DNA of 64,000 nucleotides from Pseudomonas sp. URMO17WK12:I2 (GCF_003253735.1 NZ_QKYW01000001.1:930001-994000); one strand, 5' to 3'. Counted from the stretch's first letter, positions 1 through 8,672 are shown. Program-made: numbers and translations. The notes: a model not told the origin generated them from the letters alone.

Positions 1-1
1 G

Positions 2-499
2 GACGCCGCCCTCAAGCAGTTCGTCGCCGAAACCCCGAGCCTGGCCAAGGTGCTGGGCAACGCCGTGTGGGACACCCCGGTGAACGAAATCAAGGGCTAC
101 TCGGCCAACGTCAAGGCGCTGCACGGCAAGGGTTTCGCCCTGCTGGGCAACGCCGCCGAATTCCTCGACCCGGTATTCAGCTCCGGCGTGACCATCGCCA
201 TGCGTTCGGCGAGCATGGCCGCCAACCTGCTGCACCGCCAGTTGAGCGGCGAGGCCGTGGACTGGGAACAGGACTTCGCCATCCCGCTCAAACGCGGCGT
301 CGACACCTTCCGCGTGTACGTGGAAGGCTGGTACGACGGCAGCTTCCAGGACGTGATCTATTACCCCAAGGCCTCGCCGGATATCCGCGCCATGATCAGC
401 TCGATCCTCGCCGGCTACGCCTGGGACCAGCGCAACCCCTACGTGGCCGAGCCGCGTCGCCGTCTGCGGGTACTCGCGGAGCTGTGTGCCAGTGCCTGA
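2..499 (+). CDS. FAD-dependent oxidoreductase/halogenase-like protein (5' truncated by window edge)
   Basis: Only the C-terminal 165 residues are in the window; the reading frame is open from base 2. The segment GNAAEFLDPVFSSGVTIAM is the conserved flavin-contacting region of the tryptophan-halogenase/geranylgeranyl-reductase-like FAD monooxygenase superfamily (usually G-D/N-A-A-x-F-x-D-P-x-F-S-S-G). Such NAD(P)/FAD-dependent oxidoreductases are regular members of aryl-polyene clusters, and the downstream genes fit that setting. The N-terminal dinucleotide-binding motif lies outside the window, so halogenase versus oxidoreductase activity cannot be decided. It is followed 10 bases later (or overlapped) by the methyltransferase gene and is probably co-transcribed with it. 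Confidence 0.8.
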   Translation, partial: DAALKQFVAETPSLAKVLGNAVWDTPVNEIKGYSANVKALHGKGFALLGNAAEFLDPVFSSGVTIAMRSASMAANLLHRQLSGEAVDWEQDFAIPLKRGVDTFRVYVEGWYDGSFQDVIYYPKASPDIRAMISSILAGYAWDQRNPYVAEPRRRLRVLAELCASA

Positions 500-509
500 G
501 AACGCTTCG

Positions 510-1232
510 ATGAACCGCGTTGCGGCCACCTATGTCGAGGAAACCGGTTTCGGTTTCTGGTTCCTGCGCAGCCACGTGTGGCAGCACCATGTGTTGCGCG
601 TGGCGGTCGCTGATCTGCGCGGGCTGATCGACGGCCCGCTTCCGGGTGCCCCGGTGCTGCTGGATGCCGGCTGCGGCCAGGGCAAGTCGTTCGCGCTGCT
701 GCAGCGTGCCTTTGCGCCGGCGCGCATCATCGGCCTGGACGCCGACCCGCACAGCCTCGACTGCTCGCGGGCCGAAGCCCGGCGCCTGGGCCTGGACGTG
801 GAGCTGATCGCCAGCGACTGCGCGGCGATCGGGCTGCCAGACGCCAGCGTGGACATGCTCTTCTGTCACCAGACCTTCCATCACCTGGTCGAGCAGGAGC
901 AGGCGCTGGCCGAGTTCTGGCGTGTGCTCAAGCCCGGCGGCCTGCTGCTGTTCGCCGAATCGACCAAGTACTACATCGACACCTGGGTGATCCGCTGGCT
1001 GTTCCGCCACCCGATGGAGGTGCAGAAGAGTGCCGACGAATACCTCGGTATGCTGCGCCAGCAAGGCTTCGAATTCACCGAGCGCAACGTTTCCTACCCG
1101 TACCTGTGGTGGAGCCGCTCGGAGGACTTCGGCCTGCTGGAGCGCTGGGGCATTCGCAAGGCCAAGCCGTTCGGCCAGCGCAATGAAACCCTGGTCAACG
1201 CCGCGGTGCGCAAACCCCTGGAGCCTGCATGA
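510..1232 (+). CDS. class I SAM-dependent methyltransferase of the aryl-polyene cluster
   Basis: 240 residues from ATG 510; an in-frame GTG at 486 would add 8 residues and overlap the upstream stop. Motif I is clear (VLLDAGCGQGKSFALL), followed by an acidic ribose-binding strand (IIGLDADPHSL), motif II (ASDCAAIGLPDASVDMLFC) and the post-II stretch LKPGGLLLFAE, all typical of the Methyltransf_11/25 fold. In aryl-polyene operons a methyltransferase acts on the aromatic head group, so O- or C-methylation of the polyene head is the likely role; this is inference. The stop overlaps the next start as ATGA (1229-1232), showing translational coupling. Confidence 0.85.
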   Translation: MNRVAATYVEETGFGFWFLRSHVWQHHVLRVAVADLRGLIDGPLPGAPVLLDAGCGQGKSFALLQRAFAPARIIGLDADPHSLDCSRAEARRLGLDVELIASDCAAIGLPDASVDMLFCHQTFHHLVEQEQALAEFWRVLKPGGLLLFAESTKYYIDTWVIRWLFRHPMEVQKSADEYLGMLRQQGFEFTERNVSYPYLWWSRSEDFGLLERWGIRKAKPFGQRNETLVNAAVRKPLEPA

Positions 1233-1708
1233 AACGCCTGCTGACCCTCGCCTGCATCCAGCTGCTCAGCGCCTGCGCCGCGCACACACCGCTGCCCGCC
1301 GCCTCACCACAACTGGCGCAGCCGCTGCCGATGTCACTGCAGGTGAGCACCGCCGATGGCCAGGACTGGCTGCTGGTGATCCAGGCCGAGGGCTCGGCCC
1401 TGCGCTGGTCGCTGTTCGACCCACTCGGCGTGCCGCTGGCCCGACAATCCCTGGCAGACGGTGCCTGGCACAATGACGGCCTGCTGCCGCCCAATGCCGC
1501 TGCCCGCGAGCTGTTCGCCGCGCTGTTGTTCGCCCTCACGCCAGATGATCAACTGGCCGCTAGCTACCCTGGCAAGCGGTGGCGCCAGGGCGCCGAGGGC
1601 CGCCAGCTGGCCCCGGACTGGCGTATTCGCTACGGCGCCGGGCAGGCCATCGAACTGGGCAACGCCACGCAGCAGTACCGCGTGCGCCCGCTGGAGACGC
1701 AACCATGA
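1229..1708 (+). CDS. DUF3261 family lipoprotein
   Basis: 159 residues. The N-terminus is a lipoprotein signal peptide with lipobox L-S-A-C (MKRLLTLACIQLLSAC), giving a predicted acylated Cys16. The rest resembles the DUF3261 family, which is found in aryl-polyene clusters and has no proven activity. Outer-membrane placement of the polyene is one proposed theme for lipoproteins of these loci. ATGA overlaps at both ends lock it between the methyltransferase and the ketosynthase in a tight operon. Confidence 0.8.
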   Translation: MKRLLTLACIQLLSACAAHTPLPAASPQLAQPLPMSLQVSTADGQDWLLVIQAEGSALRWSLFDPLGVPLARQSLADGAWHNDGLLPPNAAARELFAALLFALTPDDQLAASYPGKRWRQGAEGRQLAPDWRIRYGAGQAIELGNATQQYRVRPLETQP

Positions 1709-2898
1709 TCGCTCGACTCGACGCCCTCGGCGTGATCTGCGCCCTTGGCCAGGGCAAGCAGTCGGTGGCCGACGCGTTGTTCGCCGGCGACACCAGTGGC
1801 ATGCACCGCCAGGAGGGCTGGATACCCGAACGCGCCGTTACCGTCGGTGCAGTCGATGCGCCGCTGCCCGAGATGCCCGCTGGTTTCGAGCACCTCGCCA
1901 GCCGCAACAACCGCCTGCTGCTGGCTGCCGCCCTGGAAATCCACGACGACATCCAGGCGGCCATCGCGAACTACGGCAGCAGCCGCATCGCCGTGGTGCT
2001 CGGCACCAGCACTTCGGGCATCGCCGAAGCCGGCGAACATATCGCCGATTACGTGCATCACGGTGAGTTGCCGGAGGCTTACCGCTACAGTCGCCAGGAA
2101 ATTGCCGCGCCGGCCAGCTTCCTGGCCGACTGGCTGGGCCTGAGCGGGCCGGCCTATTGCCAGTCCACGGCCTGCACTTCCAGCGGCCGTGCCCTGCTCG
2201 CCGCCCAGCGCCTGCTGCGCATGGGCATCTGTGATGCTGTGCTGTGTGGCGGCGTGGACAGCCTGTGCAAGCTGACCCTGAACGGTTTCGCCAGCCTGGA
2301 AGCAGTGTCCGACGAGCGCTGCAATCCATTCTCGATAAATCGTCGTGGTATCAATATCGGCGAGGCCGCCGCGCTGTTCCTGATGACCCGTGCCGAACAG
2401 GGACCCGGTATCGCCCTGCTCGGCGGCGGCGCCACCTCCGACGCCCACCATATTTCCGCGCCGCACCCCGCGGGCCTCGGCGCCCAGCAGGCGATGCGCA
2501 AAGCGCTGAGTGCGGCAGGCCTGGCGGCCGAGCAGATCGCCTACCTCAACCTGCACGGCACCGCCACCATGCACAATGACGCCATGGAAAGCCTGGCCAT
2601 GCAGGCGCTGTTTCCGGCCGGCGTGCCCTGCTCGTCAAGCAAGCCGCTGACCGGTCATACCCTGGGCGCCGCCGGGGCGCTGGAAGCGGCCTTCTGCTGG
2701 CTGACGCTGAGCGACTACAACGCCGCCAATCGCCTGCCGCCTCACGTCTGGGACGGCGTGGCCGATACGCAACTGCCGGGCCTGGCGCTGGTCGAAGCGC
2801 CGGGTGCGCTGCCAGCGGCCGGCCGTCGTTACCTGATGAGCAATTCGTTCGCCTTTGGCGGCAACAATATTTCCTTGATCCTGGGAGACCTGCAGTGA
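1705..2898 (+). CDS. beta-ketoacyl-ACP synthase (FabB/F-like, aryl polyene, ApeO-type position)
   Basis: 397 residues from ATG 1705, which overlaps the previous stop by ATGA. The thiolase-fold catalytic triad is intact: Cys157 in STACTSSG, His284 in LHGTAT and His318 in LTGHTLGAAGALEA. It should catalyse decarboxylative condensation of malonyl-ACP onto the growing polyene chain. The order ketosynthase-dehydratase-ketoreductase-ketosynthase here matches the apeO-P-Q-R order described for aryl-polyene clusters, which is the basis for the positional comparison. A chain-length-factor partner is not next to it and may lie upstream of the window or be the protein at 11204. Confidence 0.88.
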   Translation: MIARLDALGVICALGQGKQSVADALFAGDTSGMHRQEGWIPERAVTVGAVDAPLPEMPAGFEHLASRNNRLLLAAALEIHDDIQAAIANYGSSRIAVVLGTSTSGIAEAGEHIADYVHHGELPEAYRYSRQEIAAPASFLADWLGLSGPAYCQSTACTSSGRALLAAQRLLRMGICDAVLCGGVDSLCKLTLNGFASLEAVSDERCNPFSINRRGINIGEAAALFLMTRAEQGPGIALLGGGATSDAHHISAPHPAGLGAQQAMRKALSAAGLAAEQIAYLNLHGTATMHNDAMESLAMQALFPAGVPCSSSKPLTGHTLGAAGALEAAFCWLTLSDYNAANRLPPHVWDGVADTQLPGLALVEAPGALPAAGRRYLMSNSFAFGGNNISLILGDLQ

Positions 2899-3365
2899 GT
2901 GTCTGGCCCGTCGCCGAGCTGGTGCCCCACGCGGGCGACATGATTCTGATCGACGAGGTGCTGGCGTTCGGCGCCGACCATATCGACACCCGTCTGGTGG
3001 TGCGCCCGGGCGGCCTGTTCAGCGAGGCCGACGGCAGCCTGCCGGCCTCGGTGGGCATCGAGCTGATGGCCCAGAGCGTCGCCGCTTTCGCCGGTTGTCA
3101 CGCCCGTGAACAAGGCCTGCCGGTAGAGCTGGGCTTCCTGCTCGGCACGCGCAACTTCAGCTGCAATGTCGACCGTTTTCCGGCTGGCAGCACCCTGCTG
3201 ATCCACGCCAACCGCTCCCTGCAGGACGACAATGGCATGTGCGTGTTCGAATGCCGTCTCGAAGGCTCTGGCATTCTGGTCGAGGCGCGGCTGAACGTAT
3301 TCCAGCCCCGCGACGTGTCCACCTATATCCAAGAACCCCCACTCACTCAGGAACCGTCCCAATGA
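2895..3365 (+). CDS. hotdog-fold 3-hydroxyacyl-ACP dehydratase (ApeP-type)
   Basis: 156 residues. The hotdog dehydratase signature is visible: catalytic His in ELVPHAGDMILIDEV near the N-terminus and the central helix GIELMAQSVAAFAG. In aryl-polyene synthesis dehydratases remove water after each keto reduction without later enoyl reduction, which leaves the conjugated polyene. Overlaps of 4 bases with both neighbours place it in the same transcript as the ketosynthase and ketoreductase. Its length fits stand-alone APE dehydratases rather than FabA. Confidence 0.85.
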   Translation: MSVWPVAELVPHAGDMILIDEVLAFGADHIDTRLVVRPGGLFSEADGSLPASVGIELMAQSVAAFAGCHAREQGLPVELGFLLGTRNFSCNVDRFPAGSTLLIHANRSLQDDNGMCVFECRLEGSGILVEARLNVFQPRDVSTYIQEPPLTQEPSQ

Positions 3366-4090
3366 GCGAGACCATTCTGGTCACCGGATCGAGCCGCGGT
3401 ATCGGCCGTGCCATCGCCCTGCGCCTGGCCCGCGCCGGCTTCGACCTGGTGCTGCACTGCCGCTCGCGGCGCGACGAAGCGGAAATAGTCCAGCGCGAGA
3501 TCGAAGGCCTCGGCCAGCAGGCGCGCATCCTGCAGTTCGACGTGGCGAACCGCGAAGCCTGCCGCACCGCCCTGGAAGCCGATGTCGAGGCTCATGGTGC
3601 CTACTACGGCGTGGTGTGCAACGCCGGGCTGACCCGCGACGGCGCCTTCCCGGCGCTCAGCGAAGAAGACTGGGATGTGGTACTGCGCACAAATCTGGAT
3701 GGTTTCTACAACGTACTTCACCCGTTGACGATGCCGATGGTGCGCCGCCGCAAGCCCGGGCGTATCGTCTGCATCACCTCGGTTTCCGGATTGATCGGCA
3801 ACCGCGGCCAGGTCAATTACAGCGCCTCGAAGGCCGGTATCATTGGCGCCGCCAAGGCGCTGGCCATCGAGCTGGGCAAGCGCAAGATCACCGTCAACTG
3901 CGTGGCACCGGGGCTGATCGATACCGAGATTCTCGATGAGCACGTACCGCTCGAAGAGATCCTCAAGATGATCCCCGCCGCACGCATGGGCACCCCGGAA
4001 GAAGTCGCCGGCACGGTGAATTTTCTGATGTCCGAAGAGGCGGCGTACATCACCCGCCAGGTAATCGCCGTCAATGGCGGTCTGTGTTGA
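3362..4090 (+). CDS. 3-oxoacyl-ACP reductase, FabG-like SDR (ApeQ-type)
   Basis: 242 residues from ATG 3362 (ATGA overlap). It is a classical short-chain dehydrogenase: NADP-binding TGSSRGIGRAIA at the N-terminus, NAG motif (VVCNAGLTRDG), catalytic Ser in ITSVSGL, and YSASK carrying Tyr and Lys. It reduces the 3-keto group after each condensation. A longer in-frame ORF reaches back to 3239, but that part lies inside the dehydratase gene and lacks SDR sequence. Operon position identifies it as the pathway-specific reductase rather than housekeeping FabG. Confidence 0.9.
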   Translation: MSETILVTGSSRGIGRAIALRLARAGFDLVLHCRSRRDEAEIVQREIEGLGQQARILQFDVANREACRTALEADVEAHGAYYGVVCNAGLTRDGAFPALSEEDWDVVLRTNLDGFYNVLHPLTMPMVRRRKPGRIVCITSVSGLIGNRGQVNYSASKAGIIGAAKALAIELGKRKITVNCVAPGLIDTEILDEHVPLEEILKMIPAARMGTPEEVAGTVNFLMSEEAAYITRQVIAVNGGLC

Positions 4091-4109
4091 AAAAGAGCGA
4101 AGTGGCACG

Positions 4110-5336
4110 ATGAAGCGCGTAGTCGTTACCGGCATGGCCGGCATTACCTCCCTGGGCGATAGCTGGGACAGCATCTCGGCGAACTTTCGCGCCAATCGCA
4201 ACGGCATTCGTGTCATGCACGAGTGGGACCGGTTCAGTGAATTGAACACCCGCCTGGGCGGCCCGGTGGACGACTTCGTGGTGCCGGCCCACTGGACGCG
4301 CAAACAGCTGCGCAGCATGGGTCGCGTTTCGAAGTTGTCGGTGTATGCCGCCGAACGCGCCCTGGCACATGCCGGGCTGCTCGGCGATGCCAGCATCAGG
4401 GACGGGCGCATGGGCGTGGCCTGCGGCTCGTCCACCGGCAGCACCGACGAGATCAAGGCGTTCGGCAACATGCTGCTCAACTCGGTGGCCGACGGCCTCA
4501 ACGCCAACTCGTACATCCGCATGATGCCGCACACCACGGCGGCCAATATCAGCATCTTCTTCGGCCTCACGGGCCGGCTGATCCCCACCTCGAGCGCCTG
4601 CACCAGCGGCAGCCAGGGCATCGGCTATGCCTATGAGGCCATCAAGTTCGGCCGCCTGCCCTTGATGCTCGCCGGCGGCGCCGAGGAGCTGTGCCCGACC
4701 GAAGCGATGGTGTTCGACGCGCTGTACGCCACCAGCCTGAAGAACGACGCGCCGCACACCAGCCCGCGCCCCTACGACAGCGGCCGTGACGGCCTGGTGA
4801 TCGGCGAAGGCGCTGGCATGCTGGTGCTCGAAGAACTTGAACATGCGCTGGCACGTGGCGCCACCATCCACGCCGAGATCGTCGGCTTCGGCTGCAACGC
4901 CGACGGCCAGCACGCCACCAAACCGGTGCAGGCCACCATGCGCCGTGCCATGGAGCTGGCCCTCGAGGATGCCGCGCTGACGCCGGATGCCATCGGTTAC
5001 GTCAACGGCCACGGCACCGCTACCGAACAGGGCGACGTGGCCGAAACCCAGGCCACCAGCGAGCTGTTCGGCGCACGCATGCCGATCAGCTCGCAGAAGA
5101 GCTACTTCGGCCACACCCTGGGCGCCTGCGGCGCGCTGGAGTCCTGGTTCAGCATCGAAATGCTCAACCGCGACAACTACGTGCACACGCTCAACCTCGA
5201 CCACATCGACCCGGCGTGTGGTGAGCTGGATTATCTGCGCGGCGAATTTCGCGAGATGAGCAATGAATACGTGATGAACAACAATTTCGCGTTTGGCGGG
5301 GTCAATACGTCGCTGGTATTTCGCCGCTGGCGTTAA
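4110..5336 (+). CDS. beta-ketoacyl-ACP synthase, FabF-like (ApeR-type position)
   Basis: 408 residues from ATG 4110. Its predicted triad is Cys164 (SSACTSGSQG), His301 (NGHGTATEQGD) and His335 (YFGHTLGACGALES). The protein begins directly with the FabF-like N-terminus MKRVVVTGMAGITSLG, which supports this start over upstream in-frame codons. It is last in the APE operon, 19 bases after the reductase. In characterised systems the corresponding ketosynthase is thought to prime or support chain initiation; the exact step is inferred. Confidence 0.88.
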   Translation: MKRVVVTGMAGITSLGDSWDSISANFRANRNGIRVMHEWDRFSELNTRLGGPVDDFVVPAHWTRKQLRSMGRVSKLSVYAAERALAHAGLLGDASIRDGRMGVACGSSTGSTDEIKAFGNMLLNSVADGLNANSYIRMMPHTTAANISIFFGLTGRLIPTSSACTSGSQGIGYAYEAIKFGRLPLMLAGGAEELCPTEAMVFDALYATSLKNDAPHTSPRPYDSGRDGLVIGEGAGMLVLEELEHALARGATIHAEIVGFGCNADGQHATKPVQATMRRAMELALEDAALTPDAIGYVNGHGTATEQGDVAETQATSELFGARMPISSQKSYFGHTLGACGALESWFSIEMLNRDNYVHTLNLDHIDPACGELDYLRGEFREMSNEYVMNNNFAFGGVNTSLVFRRWR

Positions 5337-5367
5337 CCGCTGAAATTTTCACTGACAAGGAACATGG

Positions 5368-5772
5368 ATGATGTCTCGCTTCAATCGCTTCACCCTGTTT
5401 GCCGTGCTGCTTCTGGGCATTACCGCCTGTACCTCGAAACCGGTGCTGAATATCTCCAGCAGCGTGCCACCGGCCGCGGTCAAGAGTCAGGACGACATGC
5501 GCCGGACGATCCTTACGGCCCTGCAACGCCGCCAGTGGACCGTCGAGCGTGCCGACCAGGGGCAGATCCTGGCTTCGATTACACGCCGCAGCCATGAGGC
5601 GCAAATCACCATTCCTTACACCGCGTCCACTTACTCGATCCGCTATCGGGACAGCCACAACCTCGGTTATAGCGACGGCAAGATCCACCGTAACTACAAC
5701 AAGTGGGTCCTGAACCTGGATCGCAGCATCCAGCAGGAGCTGCGCAGCCCATCCCTTCCAATACCCCAGTGA
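5368..5772 (+). CDS. small lipoprotein of unknown function
   Basis: 134 residues. The signal peptide MMSRFNRFTLFAVLLLGITAC ends in a lipobox (I-T-A-C), followed by a basic, beta-rich mature domain (SITRRSHEAQITIPYTAST). ATG 5371 is an alternative start one codon later. An AAGGA ribosome site lies just upstream (around 5356). No enzymatic motif was seen. It sits 31 bases after the APE operon and 18 bases before another exported protein, so it may be read through from the pigment operon, though similar small lipoproteins occur outside such loci. Confidence 0.7.
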   Translation: MMSRFNRFTLFAVLLLGITACTSKPVLNISSSVPPAAVKSQDDMRRTILTALQRRQWTVERADQGQILASITRRSHEAQITIPYTASTYSIRYRDSHNLGYSDGKIHRNYNKWVLNLDRSIQQELRSPSLPIPQ

Positions 5773-5790
5773 CATCCCAGGAGAAACTCG

Positions 5791-6231
5791 ATGAACGCGA
5801 AACGTTTGACTGCTGCTGCACTGCTCACCGCCGCCCTGCTGCCCGCCGTCAGCCAGGCCCGTGACACCGCCCACTTCCTGGACTTCCAGTCGGTGGTCAA
5901 TGAAGCCACCCAGGCTGGCCGCCTCGACGGCTCGGTGAAGTTCTACCTGAACAAGACCCCGGCTGGCGCCAAGATCATCAATGCCAACGTGACCACCAGC
6001 CAGAAGACCAACGCCTTCAACAAGACCGACGAAGCGGCCTGCAGCTGGGCGCTGCAATCGGCGCTGATCAAGCTGCAAAACTCGGCCAAAGCCGCCGGCG
6101 CCAACGCCGTTGTCGACGTGGCCAGCAACTACAAGAACAAGGAATACCGCGACAGCAGCAAATACGAATGCCACGCCGGCGCCATCATGGCGGGCGTTGC
6201 GCTGAAGGCTAAGTACGCGCGCGTGAAGTAA
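5791..6231 (+). CDS. secreted small protein of unknown function
   Basis: 146 residues with a Sec signal peptide (cleavage after VSQA-R, about residue 23). The mature part holds two cysteines (around EAACSWALQSAL and YECHAGAIMAGVALKAKY) and a GANAVVDVASNYKN segment. From memory this is a conserved pseudomonad family often mislabelled as an excinuclease ATPase subunit; no nucleotide-binding motif is present, so that name should not be used. AGGAG precedes the start. It forms a likely two-gene unit with the lipoprotein at 5368. Confidence 0.7.
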   Translation: MNAKRLTAAALLTAALLPAVSQARDTAHFLDFQSVVNEATQAGRLDGSVKFYLNKTPAGAKIINANVTTSQKTNAFNKTDEAACSWALQSALIKLQNSAKAAGANAVVDVASNYKNKEYRDSSKYECHAGAIMAGVALKAKYARVK

Positions 6232-6239
6232 GGCCGTGA

Positions 6240-6268
6240 TGCGCCGCGGGCACAGCCTTGCGGCGCGT
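6240..6268 (+). terminator. GC-rich hairpin after the 5791 gene, possible terminator
   Basis: GCGCCGC and GCGGCGC arms flank a short loop 10-35 bases past the stop codon at 6231. No T-run follows, so intrinsic termination is uncertain; it could instead protect the transcript 3' end. Confidence 0.35.
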
Positions 6269-6271
6269 CGG

Positions 6272-6776
6272 CTCAGAACCTGTTCAAGATCTTTGCATGA
6301 AGCGGCAACTACAAGGCAGAAGCAGACACGCAGCGACTGCGTAGGAGCGGCTTTAGCCGCGAGCTCTTTACGCCCCACATGCGAAGCGTGAACTGTGGTT
6401 CGACAGCGCTATAGCGTTGCTCATACGTCCGGTTCCGCTCTGTCGAGCGGGTTTCTTTTGGCATCGCCCCAAAAGAAACCAAAAGGTCTAGCCCCGACAT
6501 ACGGCCCCAGCTCCGCTGGGGTTCCCTCCCTCCATCATTGCTTCGAGGGCCCGCCGCGAAGGGCCATCCCTGGCCCATCGCGGCTCTCGCGACATCCATG
6601 TCGCTCAACCCCTCTTCACAACGATTACGCTCGGCCTCCTGAAGGGGCGATTGGTGGCGCCTGCTAATTTGGTGGCATGAGGAGTACCAAAAGCCAAAGC
6701 GGCCGAACGGCCGCCCTTGCCAATTAGCTGCCGAAATCGGCGAACCTGTAGTTAAAGGTTATAAAAAGGTTCTCAG
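6272..6776. repeat. dispersed repeat element with imperfect terminal inverted repeats and an embedded REP hairpin
   Basis: This gene-free stretch is a composite repeat. Its left end (CTCAGAACCTGTTCAAGATC) and the reverse complement of its right end (CTGAGAACCTTTTTATAACC) form imperfect terminal inverted repeats. A REP-like hairpin lies at 6341-6365. The middle (about 6440-6720, with the palindrome CTTTTGG...CCAAAAG) resembles a repeat I remember as frequent in Pseudomonas genomes. A 29-nt segment (6295-6323) occurs as an exact reverse complement at 34722-34750. The right terminus contains the stop codon of the minus-strand gene 6773-7327. Confidence 0.6.
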
Positions 6777-7327
6777 AAGATGAAAGGCACGAACATCCGG
6801 CTACGGGCCATGTAGTCGCGGTAAGCGTCGCCGAAATAAGCCAGCGACTCGCGCTCCTCGCAGCGCGCGGCGAGCCACAGCAGCACACTGGAGGCCAGGG
6901 CCAGCAGCATGACCAGGGTGGTCGGCTGTTTCCAGGCGATACCCCAGGCCAAAAGCAGCAGCGAGCAGTACATGGGATGACGGATGTAGGCGAAGATGCC
7001 GCTGGTGACCAGTTGCGAGGTGCGCTCGAAGGCGAACAGCTCGTCATCCTGACGCTGCTCGGTGGCGCGGCCAAAGCGGCGCATCTGGTGCAGGCCGGCG
7101 AACAGCACGGCCAACGAGGTGGTCAGCAACACCCAGGAAATCTGCTGATGCACGGCGTCGCGGTTCTCGAACCAGAACGGCCCATTGAGCACCAGCATCA
7201 CCAGCATCACCTCCCAGGCGAAAAAGCGATAAAACCCGTGGCTGCGCGGGTTACCCAGCGAGCGCCAGGATACGACCGTCAATGCGCTGCTCAACCCCAC
7301 GAAAACCAGTAATTGCCAGACCTCCAC
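6773..7327 (-). CDS. isoprenylcysteine carboxyl methyltransferase (ICMT/PEMT) family membrane protein
   Basis: 184 residues from GTG 7327, chosen because GGGAGG lies just upstream and the first codons begin the first membrane helix (WQLLVFVGLSSALTVV). Several membrane segments follow. The C-terminal signature GIFAYIRHPMYCSLLLLAWG is typical of ICMT/NnrU/PEMT integral membrane methyltransferases (R-H-P-M-Y, SAM site). Its substrate is unknown; the position divergent from the dehydratase at 7388 suggests a modification step in the pigment pathway, perhaps methylation of a membrane-located product. The stop codon lies within the terminus of a repeat element. Confidence 0.75.
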   Translation of the reverse strand: MEVWQLLVFVGLSSALTVVSWRSLGNPRSHGFYRFFAWEVMLVMLVLNGPFWFENRDAVHQQISWVLLTTSLAVLFAGLHQMRRFGRATEQRQDDELFAFERTSQLVTSGIFAYIRHPMYCSLLLLAWGIAWKQPTTLVMLLALASSVLLWLAARCEERESLAYFGDAYRDYMARSRMFVPFIF

Positions 7328-7387
7328 CCCACGCCTCCCTAATTGCCCTCTGTTACACTGCTGCGCTCGCACGCTCAGACGCCCGCC

Positions 7388-7795
7388 ATGGATCGCACCC
7401 AACTGCACTCACTGCTGCCGCATCAGGGTAATGCACTCTGGCTGGACGCGCTGCTCGACCACGACGCCGGCAGTATCCGCGGCCTGAGCGACTGGCAGTA
7501 CCTCGAAAATCTCGGCGAGAACGCCTCTCCCTGTCTGTTTTTCGAAGCCGCCGCTCAGTTGTGTGCCGCGCATGGTGCCTTATACGGCAAGGACAGCGCC
7601 ATCGAAATGGCCCTGGTCGGCAAGCTCTCGCAGTTGCAGCTGCATTATCAACCTACCCAGCGCAGCGGCGCGCTGCTGGTCAGCGCGGCCCAGGAGGCGA
7701 TGAGCCCGGCGGGCGCACTTTATGGCTTCCGCGTCCATATCCACGACCGCCTGTTGCTCGACGGCAAACTGCTGCTGGTGCTCGTCCGTGCTTGA
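7388..7795 (+). CDS. hotdog-fold dehydratase-like protein of the second biosynthetic block
   Basis: 135 residues from ATG 7388. LLPHQGNALWLDALL carries the hotdog catalytic His, and LFFEAAAQLCAAHGAL resembles the FabA/FabZ central helix. This is probably a 3-hydroxyacyl-ACP dehydratase, or a thioester-handling hotdog protein, for the dialkylresorcinol branch. It is first in a plus-strand operon with an ABC exporter, an ACP and a ketosynthase. The next gene starts inside its last codons (GTG 7788). Confidence 0.75.
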   Translation: MDRTQLHSLLPHQGNALWLDALLDHDAGSIRGLSDWQYLENLGENASPCLFFEAAAQLCAAHGALYGKDSAIEMALVGKLSQLQLHYQPTQRSGALLVSAAQEAMSPAGALYGFRVHIHDRLLLDGKLLLVLVRA

Positions 7796-8672
7796 GCTCA
7801 ATGACCTTAGCTACCGCTATCCGCAGGCCACCCAGCAGGCCTTGCAAGGCATCGACCTGCAGTTGCAGGCGGGTCAGTGCCTGGGCCTGCTGGGCAGCAA
7901 CGGCGCGGGCAAGACCACGCTGCTGTCATTGCTCAGCGGGGTGCTGCAGCCGCAAGGCGGAGCGATCGTCTGGCAGGGCGAGCGGCGCCTCGGCCTGGTG
8001 CCCCAGCAACTGGCGTTTTACGCCGGCCTCAAGGTCAGGGAAAACCTCGAGCTGTTCGCCGACCTGTACCAGTTGCGCGGCGCCGAGCGGCGTCAGCGGC
8101 TGGACCGTTGCATCGCCAGCACCGCGCTGGCAGACAAACTCGAACGCCGCGCCGAACGGCTGTCCGGCGGCGAGCAGCGGCGCCTGAACTTCGCCATCGG
8201 CCTGCTGCAACCGGCCGAGCTGTACCTGTTCGACGAAGCCACCGTGGGCGTCGATGCCGGCAGCCGGCAGATGCTGCTCGAAGCCGTCGGGCTGCTGACC
8301 CGCGAAGGCAAGGCGGTGATCTACACCAGCCATTACCTCGATGAAGTGGAAAAGGTCGCCGACCGCATCCTGCTGCTTCACGAAGGCCGCGTGCAGTTGG
8401 ATATCGACAAGCACCAACTGCTGGGCGACCAGCCAGGCCTGTTCCTGGAATGGCCGGAGCACGCTCCCGCCGCACTGCCAGCGCTACTCGCCGAACTGGG
8501 CCTGAACGCCGAACACACGCCCAACGGCGTGCGTATCGCCACGCTGAACGTCGACCAACTGCTGGCGATAACCCGCTTCATCGCCACACAGCCGCAAACG
8601 CCGAGCCTGCTGCGCTTCGGCCGCCCGTCACTGGAGCAGCTGTACCTGCGCCTCAACGGAGGCCGGCTATGA
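7788..8672 (+). CDS. ABC transporter ATP-binding protein (ABC-2 type exporter)
   Basis: 294 residues from GTG 7788, which overlaps the previous stop; the protein then begins with the usual MLELNDLSYRYP. Walker A is GSNGAGKTTLL, the Q-loop is LVPQQLAFY, the signature is LSGGEQRR and Walker B is LYLFDEA, followed by the H-loop (YTSHYLDEVEKVADR). This layout is typical of drug/lipid exporter ATPases. With the permease immediately downstream it is likely to move the finished pigment or a precursor across the inner membrane. Confidence 0.9.
   Translation: MLELNDLSYRYPQATQQALQGIDLQLQAGQCLGLLGSNGAGKTTLLSLLSGVLQPQGGAIVWQGERRLGLVPQQLAFYAGLKVRENLELFADLYQLRGAERRQRLDRCIASTALADKLERRAERLSGGEQRRLNFAIGLLQPAELYLFDEATVGVDAGSRQMLLEAVGLLTREGKAVIYTSHYLDEVEKVADRILLLHEGRVQLDIDKHQLLGDQPGLFLEWPEHAPAALPALLAELGLNAEHTPNGVRIATLNVDQLLAITRFIATQPQTPSLLRFGRPSLEQLYLRLNGGRL

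Noticed and set aside
6309..6667. Two overlapping ORFs of 90-99 codons on opposite strands in the 6272-6776 gap
   Set aside because: They lie in dispersed repeat DNA, have no domain-like sequence or ribosome site, and such repeats often yield spurious ORFs.
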